15,031 bases of DNA, taken from Treponema sp. (lineage in GTDB: Bacteria; Spirochaetota; Spirochaetia; Treponematales; Breznakiellaceae). Shown piece after piece: positions 14,655-15,031 of this stretch. Positions within the stretch are counted from its first letter, which is position 1. Each line of letters opens with the position of its first letter. The position numbers and the translations under genes are program-made. The notes below the pieces were generated by a model. That model was given only the letters and a program-made list of their open reading frames with translations. It made no database searches and had not been told where the DNA came from. The stretch lies in NCBI GenBank assembly GCA_031255875.1, contig JAIRRR010000229.1, forward strand, positions 1-15,031. Direction: 5' to 3'.

Positions 14655-15031
14655 ATGAAACGAGACAGGCAATTCCGTTCTACAACCGTGCTGGCCGTCA
14701 GAAAAGACGGGCAGGTGGCGCTGGCCGGGGACGGGCAGGTGACATTCGGCGAAACCGTGATGAAGAACAACGCCCGCAAGGTGCGCAGGCTTATGGACGG
14801 CAAGGTGCTCTGCGGTTTCGCCGGGGCCACTGCCGACGCCTTTACCCTGTTTGACCGTTTTGAGGAAAAACTCAAAGAGTACTCGGGGGACCTTTCCCGG
14901 GCTGCGGTGGAGCTCGCGCGGGCATGGCGCACCGACCGGAACCTCCGCCGCCTTGAGGCCATGCTGCTCGTCGCGGACAAAGCCAAGACCCTGCTCATAA
15001 GCGGGACCGGCGACGTGGTGGAGCCTGCCGC
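14655..15031 (+). CDS. hslV: HslV (ClpQ) peptidase of the HslUV protease, 5' part (3' end outside window)
   Basis: HslV is the threonine peptidase that forms a double hexamer and degrades proteins unfolded by the ATPase HslU. The first 125 residues are visible. A nine-residue leader (MKRDRQFRS) precedes the paired threonines TT; if Thr10 is the mature Thr1, the lysine in NNARKVRRL falls at mature position 33. That is the expected catalytic-site lysine. Further family blocks are [36 protein letters not shown] and [25 protein letters not shown], ending near [10 protein letters not shown] where the window stops. ATG 14655 follows the xerC stop by 11 nt, with AAGGA at 14643-14647 as ribosome site. 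Known orders in other bacteria predict hslU next, but it is beyond the window. Confidence 0.95.
   Translation, partial: MKRDRQFRSTTVLAVRKDGQVALAGDGQVTFGETVMKNNARKVRRLMDGKVLCGFAGATADAFTLFDRFEEKLKEYSGDLSRAAVELARAWRTDRNLRRLEAMLLVADKAKTLLISGTGDVVEPA

Overview
The window is a dense, single-direction (+ strand) block of bacterial housekeeping genes, GC-rich throughout. It joins a reduced division/cell-wall (dcw) cluster to a chromosome-maintenance cluster. The order mraZ-rsmH-ftsL-murF-mraY-ftsW-ftsQ-ftsA-ftsZ-xerD-TPR protein-dprA-topA-xerC-hslV resembles what I know of Treponema-type spirochaetes. I infer a spirochaete of the Treponema/termite-gut treponeme kind, from gene order and protein flavour only. 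No 16S or other marker is present to settle it.

Layout. Positions 1-201 hold the 3' end of mraZ. Positions 201-7455 run rsmH, ftsL, murF, mraY, ftsW, ftsQ and ftsA with gaps of at most 46 nt and frequent short overlaps. A 155-nt gap (7456-7610) precedes ftsZ and is the only substantial non-coding stretch. It carries a perfect 12-bp inverted repeat, a second set of mutually exclusive inverted repeats and a G-run ribosome site. From ftsZ (7611-8813) onward come xerD, a membrane-anchored TPR protein, dprA, topA, xerC and the start of hslV, which leaves the window at 15031. Almost everything looks translationally coupled: four junctions overlap by exactly 11 nt, and others by 1, 4 or 8 nt.

How the genes work together. 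MraZ is the cluster's DNA-binding regulator and RsmH methylates 16S rRNA. MurF and MraY carry out the last cytoplasmic and first membrane step of peptidoglycan precursor synthesis, and FtsW polymerises septal glycan. FtsL and FtsQ are bitopic divisome proteins; FtsA tethers FtsZ to the membrane. XerC and XerD resolve chromosome dimers at division, TopA relaxes negative supercoils, DprA handles incoming single-stranded DNA, and HslV is the peptidase of the HslUV protease.

Most of the window is conventional. The points worth a second look are an apparent CTG start codon for ftsA, the structured ftsA-ftsZ leader, the uncharacterised TPR membrane protein, a DprA without its usual C-terminal domain, a short HslV propeptide, and G-tracts in and before ftsZ. 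I see no mobile element, CRISPR array, tRNA, rRNA or unknown multigene system.
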